From an uncultured Bulleidia sp. (GTDB lineage Bacteria > Bacillota_I > Bacilli_A > Erysipelotrichales > Erysipelotrichaceae), in assembly GCA_947087645.1 (NCBI GenBank), contig CAMUDN010000001.1, forward strand, positions 124,001 to 188,000: 64,000 bases of DNA, given 5' to 3'. Positions 26,190 through 33,502 of this stretch are shown here, piece after piece. The first letter of the stretch is position 1. The number at the start of each line of letters is the position of its first letter. The notes beneath the pieces were generated by a model. The model saw nothing but the letters and a program-made list of their open reading frames with translations, had not been told where the DNA came from and searched no databases. Both the position numbers and the translations under genes were made by a program.

Positions 26190-26693
26190 TCATGCAAATA
26201 TTTTTGTTTTCTCTAATGCCTTGATTAAAATATATCCTAAAATAACACTTGCTAATTCACCTAACGCTACACTAAAACCATTAATCATCATGCCAAGCAA
26301 GATATTTTCAGGCATAAATAAATAAGCTAACTCAGCACCAATAAAAATAAAATTCAATATAATTGGTGACAATAAACTAATAAGTGGTATTGAAACCACT
26401 TTAGAATGACGAAAATAATAAGTACCATAAGCAGCTAAAAAAGTTGCTAATGTACCAATACCAGCATCTAAAAAACCAGTCGGATTAGCACCGGTAAATG
26501 CACCTATTAAATTAGTTAAGAAACAGCCTAATGTTACCCCAATAATAGACGGCTTATAGATCAGTGGTAATATTGTTAAAGCCTCTGCTATCCTAATTTG
26601 TACCGGCCCAAACGATAATGGTGCTAAAGCTAAAGACACAACTGTATATACAGCTGCTATCATTGCTATCCGCGTGATATTCTTTATATTCAT
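26190..26693 (-). CDS. queT: Queuosine-precursor transporter, ECF substrate-binding (S) component
   Basis: 167 residues with about five or six membrane helices. MNIKNITRIAMIAAVYTVVSLALAPLSFGPVQIRIAEALTILP, read in pieces, matches the QueT (COG4708) family. It is expected to import preQ1 or a related queuosine precursor with a shared ECF energy-coupling module encoded elsewhere. The ribosome site AAGGAG is 6 nt before the ATG and sits at the 3' end of the preQ1-I-like aptamer, which supports both calls. The vanY gene follows by 7 bp, so it may be read from the same transcript. Confidence 0.9.
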   Translation of the reverse strand: MNIKNITRIAMIAAVYTVVSLALAPLSFGPVQIRIAEALTILPLIYKPSIIGVTLGCFLTNLIGAFTGANPTGFLDAGIGTLATFLAAYGTYYFRHSKVVSIPLISLLSPIILNFIFIGAELAYLFMPENILLGMMINGFSVALGELASVILGYILIKALEKTKIFA

Positions 26694-26699
26694 TTTTTT

Positions 26700-26738
26700 C
26701 TCCTTATTTTGATTACCGTCAGGTAGCTGCTACTGACG
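26700..26738 (-). ncRNA. preQ1-I-like riboswitch, translational type
   Basis: Minus-strand RNA of 39 nt: a 6-bp stem CGUCAG/CUGACG, loop UAGCAGCUAC, then an A-rich tail GUAAUCAAAAUAAGGAG ending in the Shine-Dalgarno of queT. Loop and tail closely resemble the small preQ1-I aptamer of Thermoanaerobacter (loop UCGCAGUAACC, tail UUAACAAAACAAGG). Ligand binding would pull the ribosome site into the pseudoknot and reduce translation. Confidence 0.75.
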
Positions 26739-26750
26739 TAATACGGAATT

Positions 26751-26756
26751 ATTATA
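26751..26756 (-). promoter_or_regulatory. -10 box of queT-vanY
   Basis: TATAAT on the minus strand, 12 nt before the aptamer stem. The -35 is weak (TTTACT at 18 bp). Confidence 0.45.
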
Positions 26757-26907
26757 CTATTTATCATTCTTAATAGTAAATTAATTATTTTCCATTAAAA
26801 AAATAAATTTCCTTCATTATAAAAATATTTTTTGATTGTGAATAAATTAATTATATTTAGCCTTATTTTTTTTGTATAATTAAGATGTTCTATTTAGGAG
26901 GAAAAAT

Positions 26908-27984
26908 ATGAACTTAAAAAAGATTTCTGTATCACTGCTTACTCTCGCTTTATTAGCCGGCTGTAATAGCGGATCAGCTTCTAAACCTAAAGAAGGTAAT
27001 AGTGCTGATAATAACGGTCGTAAAGCCCCTGCTGAAACAGGTAAAAAAGACATTGAAACACTTAAATTCCAATTTGTCCCATCACGTCCAACAGACCAAA
27101 TCATTAAAGCTACTTCTAATCTTGGTGATTTAGTAAAAGCTAAAATGAAAGAAAAAGGATATAACATTGGCAAAGTTGAAATTTCTGTATCTGATGGTTA
27201 TGAAGCTGCTGGTGAAGCTTTATCAGCCGGATCAGTTGATGTTGCCTGGTTACCAGGTGGTACATATGCTCTTTATTCAAATGAGTCAGATGTTATTTTA
27301 ACAGCTACTCGTAAAGGTTTTAAAAATGATTCAACAACGCCAAAAGACTGGAATGGCGATGCTAATAAAACAACTGAAAGTGATAAACCGGTTACTTATT
27401 ATAAAGGTTTAATTTATGCCGGACCATCTGCTACAGGTAAGAAATTAGCCGCCAAAGTAAACGCTGGTGAAAAATTAACTTGGGAAGATTTAAATGGTGC
27501 TAAATGGGCTGTTCGTGATGTTACAAGCTCAGCTGGATACATTTATCCAACTATGTGGTTACAAGACCAATTTAATGGTAAAGGCATCAAAGATCTATCT
27601 AATGTTACAACATTAGATTATGCTGCTGAATTCCAACAAGCAGCCGCTGAACAAGTTGATATTATTGTATGTTATGCTGATGGTCGTCAAGACTATGATA
27701 AAAAATGGCAAGCTGAATGGGGTCGTAAAGATTCTATTTGGAATGAATTAAATGTTATTGGTGTTACTAAAAACGTATATAATGATACTGTTTCAGTAAC
27801 AATGGCTAAACCAGAAATTTATAACAAAGAATTTATTTCTGCTTTCCAAGATTCTATTATTGAAATTGCTAAGACTAAAGAAGGTAAAGGAATTTTTAAT
27901 ATCTATAAGCATAACGGCTATGAAAAAGCAAAAGATAAAGACTATGATGGGGCAAGACAAGCTCTTAAAGCTGTAAAACAATAA
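26908..27984 (+). CDS. phnD: Phosphonate/phosphite ABC transporter substrate-binding lipoprotein
   Basis: 358 residues. The lipobox LALLAGC (Cys19) gives a membrane lipoprotein. The mature part is a PhnD-type periplasmic-binding fold, with IETLKFQFVPSRPTDQI, SVDVAWLPGGTYALY and VTSSAGYIYPTMWL (Ser-rich phosph(on)ate-binding turn). GGAGG stands 8 nt before the ATG. Together with phnC and two phnE genes it forms an importer for phosphonates, phosphite or phosphate esters. No C-P lyase or ptx gene is visible in the window, so the ligand is open. Confidence 0.93.
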   Translation: MNLKKISVSLLTLALLAGCNSGSASKPKEGNSADNNGRKAPAETGKKDIETLKFQFVPSRPTDQIIKATSNLGDLVKAKMKEKGYNIGKVEISVSDGYEAAGEALSAGSVDVAWLPGGTYALYSNESDVILTATRKGFKNDSTTPKDWNGDANKTTESDKPVTYYKGLIYAGPSATGKKLAAKVNAGEKLTWEDLNGAKWAVRDVTSSAGYIYPTMWLQDQFNGKGIKDLSNVTTLDYAAEFQQAAAEQVDIIVCYADGRQDYDKKWQAEWGRKDSIWNELNVIGVTKNVYNDTVSVTMAKPEIYNKEFISAFQDSIIEIAKTKEGKGIFNIYKHNGYEKAKDKDYDGARQALKAVKQ

Positions 27985-27989
27985 AAAAT

Positions 27990-28022
27990 AATAGATGATG
28001 CTTTTTAGCGCCATCTATTTTT
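27990..28022 (+). terminator. Intercistronic hairpin between phnD and phnC
   Basis: AATAGATG (27990-27997) pairs with CATCTATT (28012-28019), then a T-run. It probably lets phnD be expressed above the membrane and ATPase genes, as is common for binding-protein genes. Confidence 0.65.
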
Positions 28023-28046
28023 CTGTAATTTTCAAAGGAGAACAAC

Positions 28047-28802
28047 ATGATAGAATTTAAAAATGTTTCAAAAATTTATCCTAATGGCACAAAAGGATTA
28101 GAGAACATTAATTTAAAAATTGAACAAGGTGAATTTATTGGTATTATCGGTTTATCTGGAGCTGGTAAATCAACTTTAATTCGAACTGTTAACCGAATGA
28201 TTGATATTACCGAAGGTGAATTAATCGTTGATAAAGTAAATGTTTCCCATCTAAAAGGAAAAGATTTACGGACTTTCAGACGTAAAATAGGAATGATTTT
28301 TCAATCATTTAATCTTGTTTCAAGAACTTCTGTTTTAAATAATGTTCTAGCTTCCAATGTTCCAGAAATGCCTTGGTATAAAGTGTTGTTCTCCGCTTAT
28401 TCAAAAGAACAAAAAAGACATGCATTAGAAGCACTAGATAAAGTAAATATTCTTGATAAAGCATATAATCGTGTAGATGAATTATCTGGTGGTCAGATGC
28501 AAAGAGTAGCTCTTGCTCGTACTTTAAATCAAAAACCATCTATTATATTAGCTGATGAACCAGTAGCATCTCTTGACCCCATAATGGCTGATGCTGTTAT
28601 GTCTGATTTTAAACGCATTAATCAAGAACTAAATATATCTATTTTATTAAATATTCACCATGTTGATCTAGCCTTAAAATATGCCACTAGGATTATAGGT
28701 ATTCGTAAAGGTCATATTGTATATGATGGCTTAGCTAAAGATTTAGATAAAGAAACTTTAAAGGCTATTTATAAAGGCAATATGGAAGAGGCCAACGCAT
28801 GA
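28047..28802 (+). CDS. phnC: Phosphonate-type ABC transporter ATP-binding protein
   Basis: 251 residues. Walker A is GLSGAGKST, the Q-loop is in IGMIFQSFNLV, the signature is LSGGQMQRVALAR, Walker B is ILADEPVASLDP, and the switch His is in LLNIHHVDLAL. LVSRTSVLNNVLAS is typical of PhnC. Its stop overlaps the phnE start as ATGA. AAAGGAGA lies before the ATG. Confidence 0.95.
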   Translation: MIEFKNVSKIYPNGTKGLENINLKIEQGEFIGIIGLSGAGKSTLIRTVNRMIDITEGELIVDKVNVSHLKGKDLRTFRRKIGMIFQSFNLVSRTSVLNNVLASNVPEMPWYKVLFSAYSKEQKRHALEALDKVNILDKAYNRVDELSGGQMQRVALARTLNQKPSIILADEPVASLDPIMADAVMSDFKRINQELNISILLNIHHVDLALKYATRIIGIRKGHIVYDGLAKDLDKETLKAIYKGNMEEANA

Positions 28803-29626
28803 AAATATCATTATTTGATCGTATTTTCAAGCCAAAGAAAATACAATTGCCTAATGGTCATTATGTTTTTAAACCATTTAGTCGTATTCCTTTTATTTTA
28901 ATTGCTTTATTAGTGGTTGTTATTATTTCCGCTAAAATGACCAATTTTCAATTTTCCGTTTTAATTAATCGTTTCAATCAATTTACAGTTATTTTAAATA
29001 AAATATTTCATCCAAATATGAAGTATTTTTCAAAAGTAATTAATCCCTTAATTGAAACCATTCAAATGTCTGTTGCTGGTACAATAGTAGGTTGTTTAAT
29101 TGGTTTACCATTAGCTATTTTAGCTTCTAGTAATATTAATAAAAATAGACCTACTTTATTACTATTTCGCTTTTTTCTTTCTGTCTTAAGATCTGTTCCT
29201 TCTTTAATTTATGCTTCTATTTTTGCTTTAGTTTTTAGTTTAGGAACATTGGCAGGTACTGTTGCCATTATCGTTTTTACCGTTGGTATTGTAGCAAAAA
29301 TGCTTTATGAAAGTATTGAAACAATAGATATGGGACCTTATGAAGCAATGTTATCATTTGGAGCAACTTCATTTAAAGCCTTTTGGACAGCTTGTATACC
29401 ACAAATTCTACCAACCTATCTTGATGATTGTTTATACTGTTTTGAATTAAATGTTCGTGCTTCAGCTATTTTAGGATATGTTGGTGCTGGTGGATTAGGT
29501 ATCTTAATTCGTGAAAGAACAGGATTTAGAGCTTATAGTGATTTAGGTATGATTCTCTTATCTGTTTTCATTGTTGTTTGGCTCATCGATTTTGTGAATA
29601 ATATGATTCGCAAAAAACTTTCTTAA
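28799..29626 (+). CDS. phnE: Phosphonate-type ABC transporter permease 1
   Basis: 275 residues with about six membrane helices and the ABC permease loop motif (FWTACIPQILPTYLDDCLYCFELNVRASAILGYVGAGGLG, read in parts). PhnE proteins carry exactly this EAA-loop variant with the GAGGLG turn. The start overlaps phnC by 4 bp. It pairs with the second permease 10 bp downstream to form a heterodimeric channel. Confidence 0.93.
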   Translation: MKISLFDRIFKPKKIQLPNGHYVFKPFSRIPFILIALLVVVIISAKMTNFQFSVLINRFNQFTVILNKIFHPNMKYFSKVINPLIETIQMSVAGTIVGCLIGLPLAILASSNINKNRPTLLLFRFFLSVLRSVPSLIYASIFALVFSLGTLAGTVAIIVFTVGIVAKMLYESIETIDMGPYEAMLSFGATSFKAFWTACIPQILPTYLDDCLYCFELNVRASAILGYVGAGGLGILIRERTGFRAYSDLGMILLSVFIVVWLIDFVNNMIRKKLS

Positions 29627-29636
29627 GGAGGCTATT

Positions 29637-30452
29637 ATGTACCAAAGAATCGAACAAACACTAGATGCTCAACCAAAAAAAGCATTATACTATGTCTTGA
29701 TATTTGTTGCTATTTGTTTAGCTTTATTATGGGGATCTTCTTCAATGCGCTTTCATGGTTTTACAGAAGCTGGTTTAAAAGTTGCTCGGGGAGTAATTAA
29801 TGGTATCTTTCACCCTAATTGGTCATTAATTTTTGATCTTAGCGAAAATGGTATTCCTTATTTAATTTTACAAACAATAGCTATTGCTATTTTAGGAACA
29901 ATTATTGGTGCTATTTTAGCTATTCCTTTTAGCTTTCTTGCTTCATCAATGATTTTTCCAAAGCCAATACCATATATATTTCGTGCTATTATCCTATTAA
30001 TCAGAACTATTCCGGCTTTAATATGGGCTCTTGTTTGGATTCGTGTTACCGGACCGGGTCCCTTTTGTGGGGTTATTACACAGGCTATTTGTTCAATTGG
30101 CATGATTTCAAAAATGTATATAACTGCTATTGAAGATATTGATACAGGTATTTTAGAAGCATTAGATGCTATTGGCTGTACAACTTTTCAAAAAATAAAG
30201 GTCGGAATTTTACCTCAATTAAGTGCTTCTTTTATTTCTACAGCTATCTATCGCTTTGACATTAATCTTAAAGATGCAACCATTTTAGGTATTGTCGGTG
30301 CTGGTGGTATTGGTTCACCGCTATCCCAATCTATTTCTAATAGCCGATGGGATGCAGTTGGAGCTTTCTTATTATCATTAATCTTATTAGTTATTTTAAT
30401 TGAGTATTGTTCAACTAAAATTCGATCTCGCTTAGCACATGGAAAAAAATAA
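29637..30452 (+). CDS. phnE: Phosphonate-type ABC transporter permease 2
   Basis: 271 residues, again six helices, with the loop KVGILPQLSASFISTAIYRFDINLKDATILGIVGAGGIG (read in parts). It is homologous to the preceding permease, and paired phnE genes are common in this transporter class. AAGGAGG lies before the ATG. It is the last gene of phnDCEE and is followed by a strong bidirectional terminator. Confidence 0.93.
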   Translation: MYQRIEQTLDAQPKKALYYVLIFVAICLALLWGSSSMRFHGFTEAGLKVARGVINGIFHPNWSLIFDLSENGIPYLILQTIAIAILGTIIGAILAIPFSFLASSMIFPKPIPYIFRAIILLIRTIPALIWALVWIRVTGPGPFCGVITQAICSIGMISKMYITAIEDIDTGILEALDAIGCTTFQKIKVGILPQLSASFISTAIYRFDINLKDATILGIVGAGGIGSPLSQSISNSRWDAVGAFLLSLILLVILIEYCSTKIRSRLAHGKK

Positions 30453-30465
30453 AATTATTTAGATT

Positions 30466-30514
30466 ATATTAATAAAAGCAGAAGATACAAATTGTCTTCT
30501 GCTTTTATTAATAT
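30466..30514. terminator. Bidirectional terminator between phnE and the phosphatase gene
   Basis: A perfect 20-bp stem (30466-30485 with 30495-30514), containing AAAAGCAGAAGA/TCTTCTGCTTTT. It serves the converging genes on both sides. Confidence 0.9.
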
Positions 30515-30519
30515 CTCTT

Positions 30520-31278
30520 TTATTCGGTATAATAATCTATCAATTGTTTTCTTAATTTATCACTAATACTAAATTCTTTTTTAAAATAATTAGACCATGT
30601 ACCATAACGATCTAATACCGATTTTAAAATAGCTTCTCCCATCTCTTTTTTAACGCCACAAGTCTCTACAATAACTTCGTGTAATTCAGGATGCTTTTTT
30701 ATAATTTTTTGATGATTAACATAAGCTTCATCAATATATTTTTTACGATATTCATTTGATAAAATATAATCTTGCATGATCTTATCTTCATTAACATCAA
30801 ATAATGCTAAAATCACCATTGCCATTACACCAGTACGATCTTTACCGCTTGCACAATGAAATAAAAAAGGTACTTTTTTTGTTTTTATCAACTCCATAAC
30901 TTGCTTTAAATAAGGATTTGCAAAAGGCATATTTTCATAATATTTAATTCTTAGTTCTCTTTGTTCTACACCTTTTTCTCCTACACTCAACATACCATGC
31001 CAACAAAAGTTAATTTTATCCATATATAATGGTTTAAAATCATCAAAATAAATAATTGGAATTGCTAAATCTGGATCTGGATTTTGCTCTCTTTCTTTTT
31101 TGCTACGTAAATCTATGATTGCTTTTAGATCTAATTTTTTAATTTCTTCAAGTTCTTTATCATTAAACGTATTTAAACCTGCTGATCTAAAAAAAAGCCC
31201 TTTTTTTATTTTTTTACCACTATTTGTTATAATATTTCCTAAATCTCTTAGATTTATTTCTTTTCTGATTTTATTCAT
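30520..31278 (-). CDS. Tyrosine/serine-type protein phosphatase (PF13350-like)
   Basis: 252 residues. The P-loop FHCASGKDRTG contains the Cys-x5-Arg catalytic signature. The N-terminal NLRDLGNI and LFFRSAGL, and AIIDLRSKKEREQNPDPDL, match the bacterial Tyr_phosphatase3 family (LipA/MptpB-like). Such enzymes dephosphorylate phosphotyrosine, phosphoserine or phosphoinositides. There is no signal peptide. The start codon at 31278 has no ribosome site and follows a TGATATGAT extended -10 by 6 nt, so it may be leaderless. It is divergent from the nucleotidase gene. Confidence 0.88.
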   Translation of the reverse strand: MNKIRKEINLRDLGNIITNSGKKIKKGLFFRSAGLNTFNDKELEEIKKLDLKAIIDLRSKKEREQNPDPDLAIPIIYFDDFKPLYMDKINFCWHGMLSVGEKGVEQRELRIKYYENMPFANPYLKQVMELIKTKKVPFLFHCASGKDRTGVMAMVILALFDVNEDKIMQDYILSNEYRKKYIDEAYVNHQKIIKKHPELHEVIVETCGVKKEMGEAILKSVLDRYGTWSNYFKKEFSISDKLRKQLIDYYTE

Positions 31279-31284
31279 GCTTTA

Positions 31285-31307
31285 ATCATATCATAAGGTT
31301 GTATAAT
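31285..31307. promoter_or_regulatory. Divergent promoters of the phosphatase and nucleotidase genes
   Basis: Minus strand: TGATATGAT (TATGAT 31290-31285 with TG-n before it), 6 nt from the phosphatase ATG. Plus strand: TATAAT 31302-31307 preceded by TG, 24 nt from the nucleotidase ATG. The two -10 boxes are 11 bp apart, so polymerases cannot occupy both at once. Confidence 0.5.
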
Positions 31308-31331
31308 TAAGTAATTGAAAGGATTTATTCT

Positions 31332-32849
31332 ATGAAAAGAATACGCATTTTAGCCACTTCTGACGTTCATGGTACTATTTTACCAACTCAATATTCTAAT
31401 GGATTATCTGTTTATCAAGGATTAGCTCGTTTAAAAACACTTATTGATTCCTTAAAAGATGAAAACACAATTTTAGTTGATAATGGTGATGCTATCCAAG
31501 GATCTGCTCTTACTCGTCATCATTATCACTTTCATAAGGATGAAGTAAACCCAATGACAAAAGCTATGTCTAAGCTAGGATATGACTTTATTAATTTAGG
31601 TAATCATGACTTTAATTATGGGCAAAAAGCTCTAGCTATTCACTTAAAAAATGTCCACGCTCCATGTCTTTGTGCTAATGTTAAAAGAAAAGGATTATCA
31701 ATAGGCTTAAATTATGCCATCAAGGTAGTTGATGGCATTAAACTAGCTTTTTTTGGCTTAGTAACTTCATATACTCCAACTTGGGAAAGTAAACAAAATA
31801 TTCTCGGTTTAGAATTTATTGATGCTTACAAATGTGCTAAAAAAACAGTTGAATATATTAAAAAATTAGAAGAACCAGATTATATTATTTGTTTATATCA
31901 TGGTGGCTTTGAACGAGATTTAAAAAATGGTGAATTGATTGAACAAGATCGTGGTGAAAATCAAGCTTATCGCATGCTGAAAAATATTCCGGAAATAAAT
32001 ATTTTAATTAGTGGACATCAACATCGATCTTTAGCTGGTAAAATTTTTCATACAACTTACACGCAAACTAAAGATAAGGGACAAGAATTAGCCGTAATTG
32101 ATATTTTTCCTGAAAGTCATCAAATTGAAAGCCAAGTCTTACGCAATAATTTACCTGCCAATCAAGAATTTATTGATCTTGTTTCCAAAGAAGAACAAGA
32201 AACACAAGATTGGTTAGATAGTGTTGTCGGTAAATCTAAAATTGATTTATCGATTAAAGATCCATTTACCGCTCGTAAAGAAAAAGCAGCTATTGTTTCT
32301 TTTATTAATCAAATACAAATGGAAACAACACATTCACAATTGGCATCTTCAGCTATTTATGATGGAGCTATCGGTTTTGGTAAAATAATTACCATGCGTG
32401 ATATTATTACTACTTATATTTATGATAATACTCTTATTGTTAAAAAAATTAATGGTCATCAACTACGTTTATATTTAGAAAAATGTGCTTCTTATTGGAC
32501 AATTAAAGATAATCAGATACAAGTTTCGGAATCTTTTATATATCCTAAAGTAATGAATTATAATTATGATATGGTTGATGGTGTTGATTACACCATTGAT
32601 CTTAACAAACCAATAGGTCAACGTATTACAAAATTAATATATCAAGGAAAAAAGGTCGAAAATAATGATGAATTTACTATTTCTTTAAATAGTTATCGGG
32701 CTCTTGGAGGAGGAGATTTTGATATGCTAAAAGATGCTCCCGTTATCCAAAATGATAGTATTGATTTTGCAGATTTAGTTACTAATTATTTAAGTAAACA
32801 CCCGGTTATTGATTTTATACCTCGTAAAAATATAGAAATTTTAAAATAG
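31332..32849 (+). CDS. Metallophosphatase / 5'-nucleotidase (UshA-like, cytoplasmic)
   Basis: 505 residues. The N-terminal calcineurin-like domain has TSDVHGTILPT, LVDNGDAIQGS, LGNHDFNYG, YHGGFERD and SGHQHRSL, the full set of dimetal ligands. The C-terminal nucleotidase domain binds the substrate base (FTISLNSYRALGGGDFDML). It hydrolyses nucleoside 5'-phosphates or cyclic 2',3'-phosphodiesters. It lacks a signal peptide, unlike secreted UshA, so it acts inside the cell. AAAGGA is 9 nt before the ATG. With phnDCEE and the phosphatase it forms a phosphate-related neighbourhood. Confidence 0.9.
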   Translation: MKRIRILATSDVHGTILPTQYSNGLSVYQGLARLKTLIDSLKDENTILVDNGDAIQGSALTRHHYHFHKDEVNPMTKAMSKLGYDFINLGNHDFNYGQKALAIHLKNVHAPCLCANVKRKGLSIGLNYAIKVVDGIKLAFFGLVTSYTPTWESKQNILGLEFIDAYKCAKKTVEYIKKLEEPDYIICLYHGGFERDLKNGELIEQDRGENQAYRMLKNIPEINILISGHQHRSLAGKIFHTTYTQTKDKGQELAVIDIFPESHQIESQVLRNNLPANQEFIDLVSKEEQETQDWLDSVVGKSKIDLSIKDPFTARKEKAAIVSFINQIQMETTHSQLASSAIYDGAIGFGKIITMRDIITTYIYDNTLIVKKINGHQLRLYLEKCASYWTIKDNQIQVSESFIYPKVMNYNYDMVDGVDYTIDLNKPIGQRITKLIYQGKKVENNDEFTISLNSYRALGGGDFDMLKDAPVIQNDSIDFADLVTNYLSKHPVIDFIPRKNIEILK

Positions 32850-32856
32850 TCATATA

Positions 32857-32901
32857 AAAAGTGAAACCTAAAGTTAGATAATAACTTAGAAATTCACTTT
32901 T
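32857..32901. terminator. Terminator between the nucleotidase gene and divIC
   Basis: AAAAGTGAA (32857-32865) pairs with TTCACTTTT (32893-32901), with an inner partial stem CTAAAGTTA/TAACTTAG. It lies between converging genes. Confidence 0.7.
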
Positions 32902-32908
32902 ACTACGA

Positions 32909-33202
32909 CTATTTTTTTTCAGGTAAATAAAATATCTGTTCACCATCTTTCGATAACATATAATTTGATCGAGCATAGCTTTGAATATAATCAGGGTCTT
33001 TTAACTTTTCTTTTTCTAAATTTAATTGACTATTTTGATCTTTAACTTCTTGTAATTTTTTCCGTGCGTCTTTTAATTGAGCTTTTAAATCAATATTTAT
33101 CTTAATTTGTTGAAAAACTTGTACTAACATAAAAGCCATTACTGCAAAAAGACTTATCTTAATTAAAGGTCTAATTTTTTTATTTTTCTTCTTATTTGCC
33201 AT
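32909..33202 (-). CDS. divIC: Septum formation initiator, DivIC/FtsL-B type
   Basis: 97 residues: a basic N terminus (MANKKKNKKIRP), one membrane helix (about 13-29), a leucine-rich coiled coil (about 35-70) and a short C-terminal domain with DPDYIQSYARSNYMLSKDGEQIFYLP, the classic DivIC end. It is a bitopic divisome protein. The mfd-rqcP-divIC order is that of Bacillus, where sporulation genes (yabP, yabQ) lie between; they are absent here. GAGGT stands before the ATG. Confidence 0.92.
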   Translation of the reverse strand: MANKKKNKKIRPLIKISLFAVMAFMLVQVFQQIKINIDLKAQLKDARKKLQEVKDQNSQLNLEKEKLKDPDYIQSYARSNYMLSKDGEQIFYLPEKK

Positions 33203-33223
33203 AATAACCTCATTTAGAATGTA

Positions 33224-33502
33224 TCATGAATTAATATTTTCAGCAAGTTGACACTTTTTTTCAGAAATAATCTCATAAAGCTCTATGTTATCTTTCTTCC
33301 TTTTATTTTCTTGTAGTGATAAAACTCGCACGCATATAACTCTTGAACCATATTGAATCTCTAATTTATCACCAACTTTAATCTCGTGACTTGGTTTTAC
33401 AACTCGATCATTAATCTTAACTCTTTCATTTAGTGCTAATTCTTTTGAAACAGTTCTTCTTTTTAAAATGCGTGCTACTTTTAAATATTTATCAACTCGC
33501 AT
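33224..33502 (-). CDS. rqcP: S4-domain ribosome quality control protein RqcP (YabO)
   Basis: 92 residues. The S4 RNA-binding domain begins at residue 1 (MRVDKYLKVARILKRRTVSKE) and includes VKPSHEIKVGDKLEIQYG. RqcP works with RqcH at stalled 50S subunits to support alanine tailing. It overlaps mfd by 11 bp and precedes divIC, the same order as Bacillus yabO. The C-terminal extension of about 20 residues is unremarkable. Confidence 0.92.
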   Translation of the reverse strand: MRVDKYLKVARILKRRTVSKELALNERVKINDRVVKPSHEIKVGDKLEIQYGSRVICVRVLSLQENKRKKDNIELYEIISEKKCQLAENINS

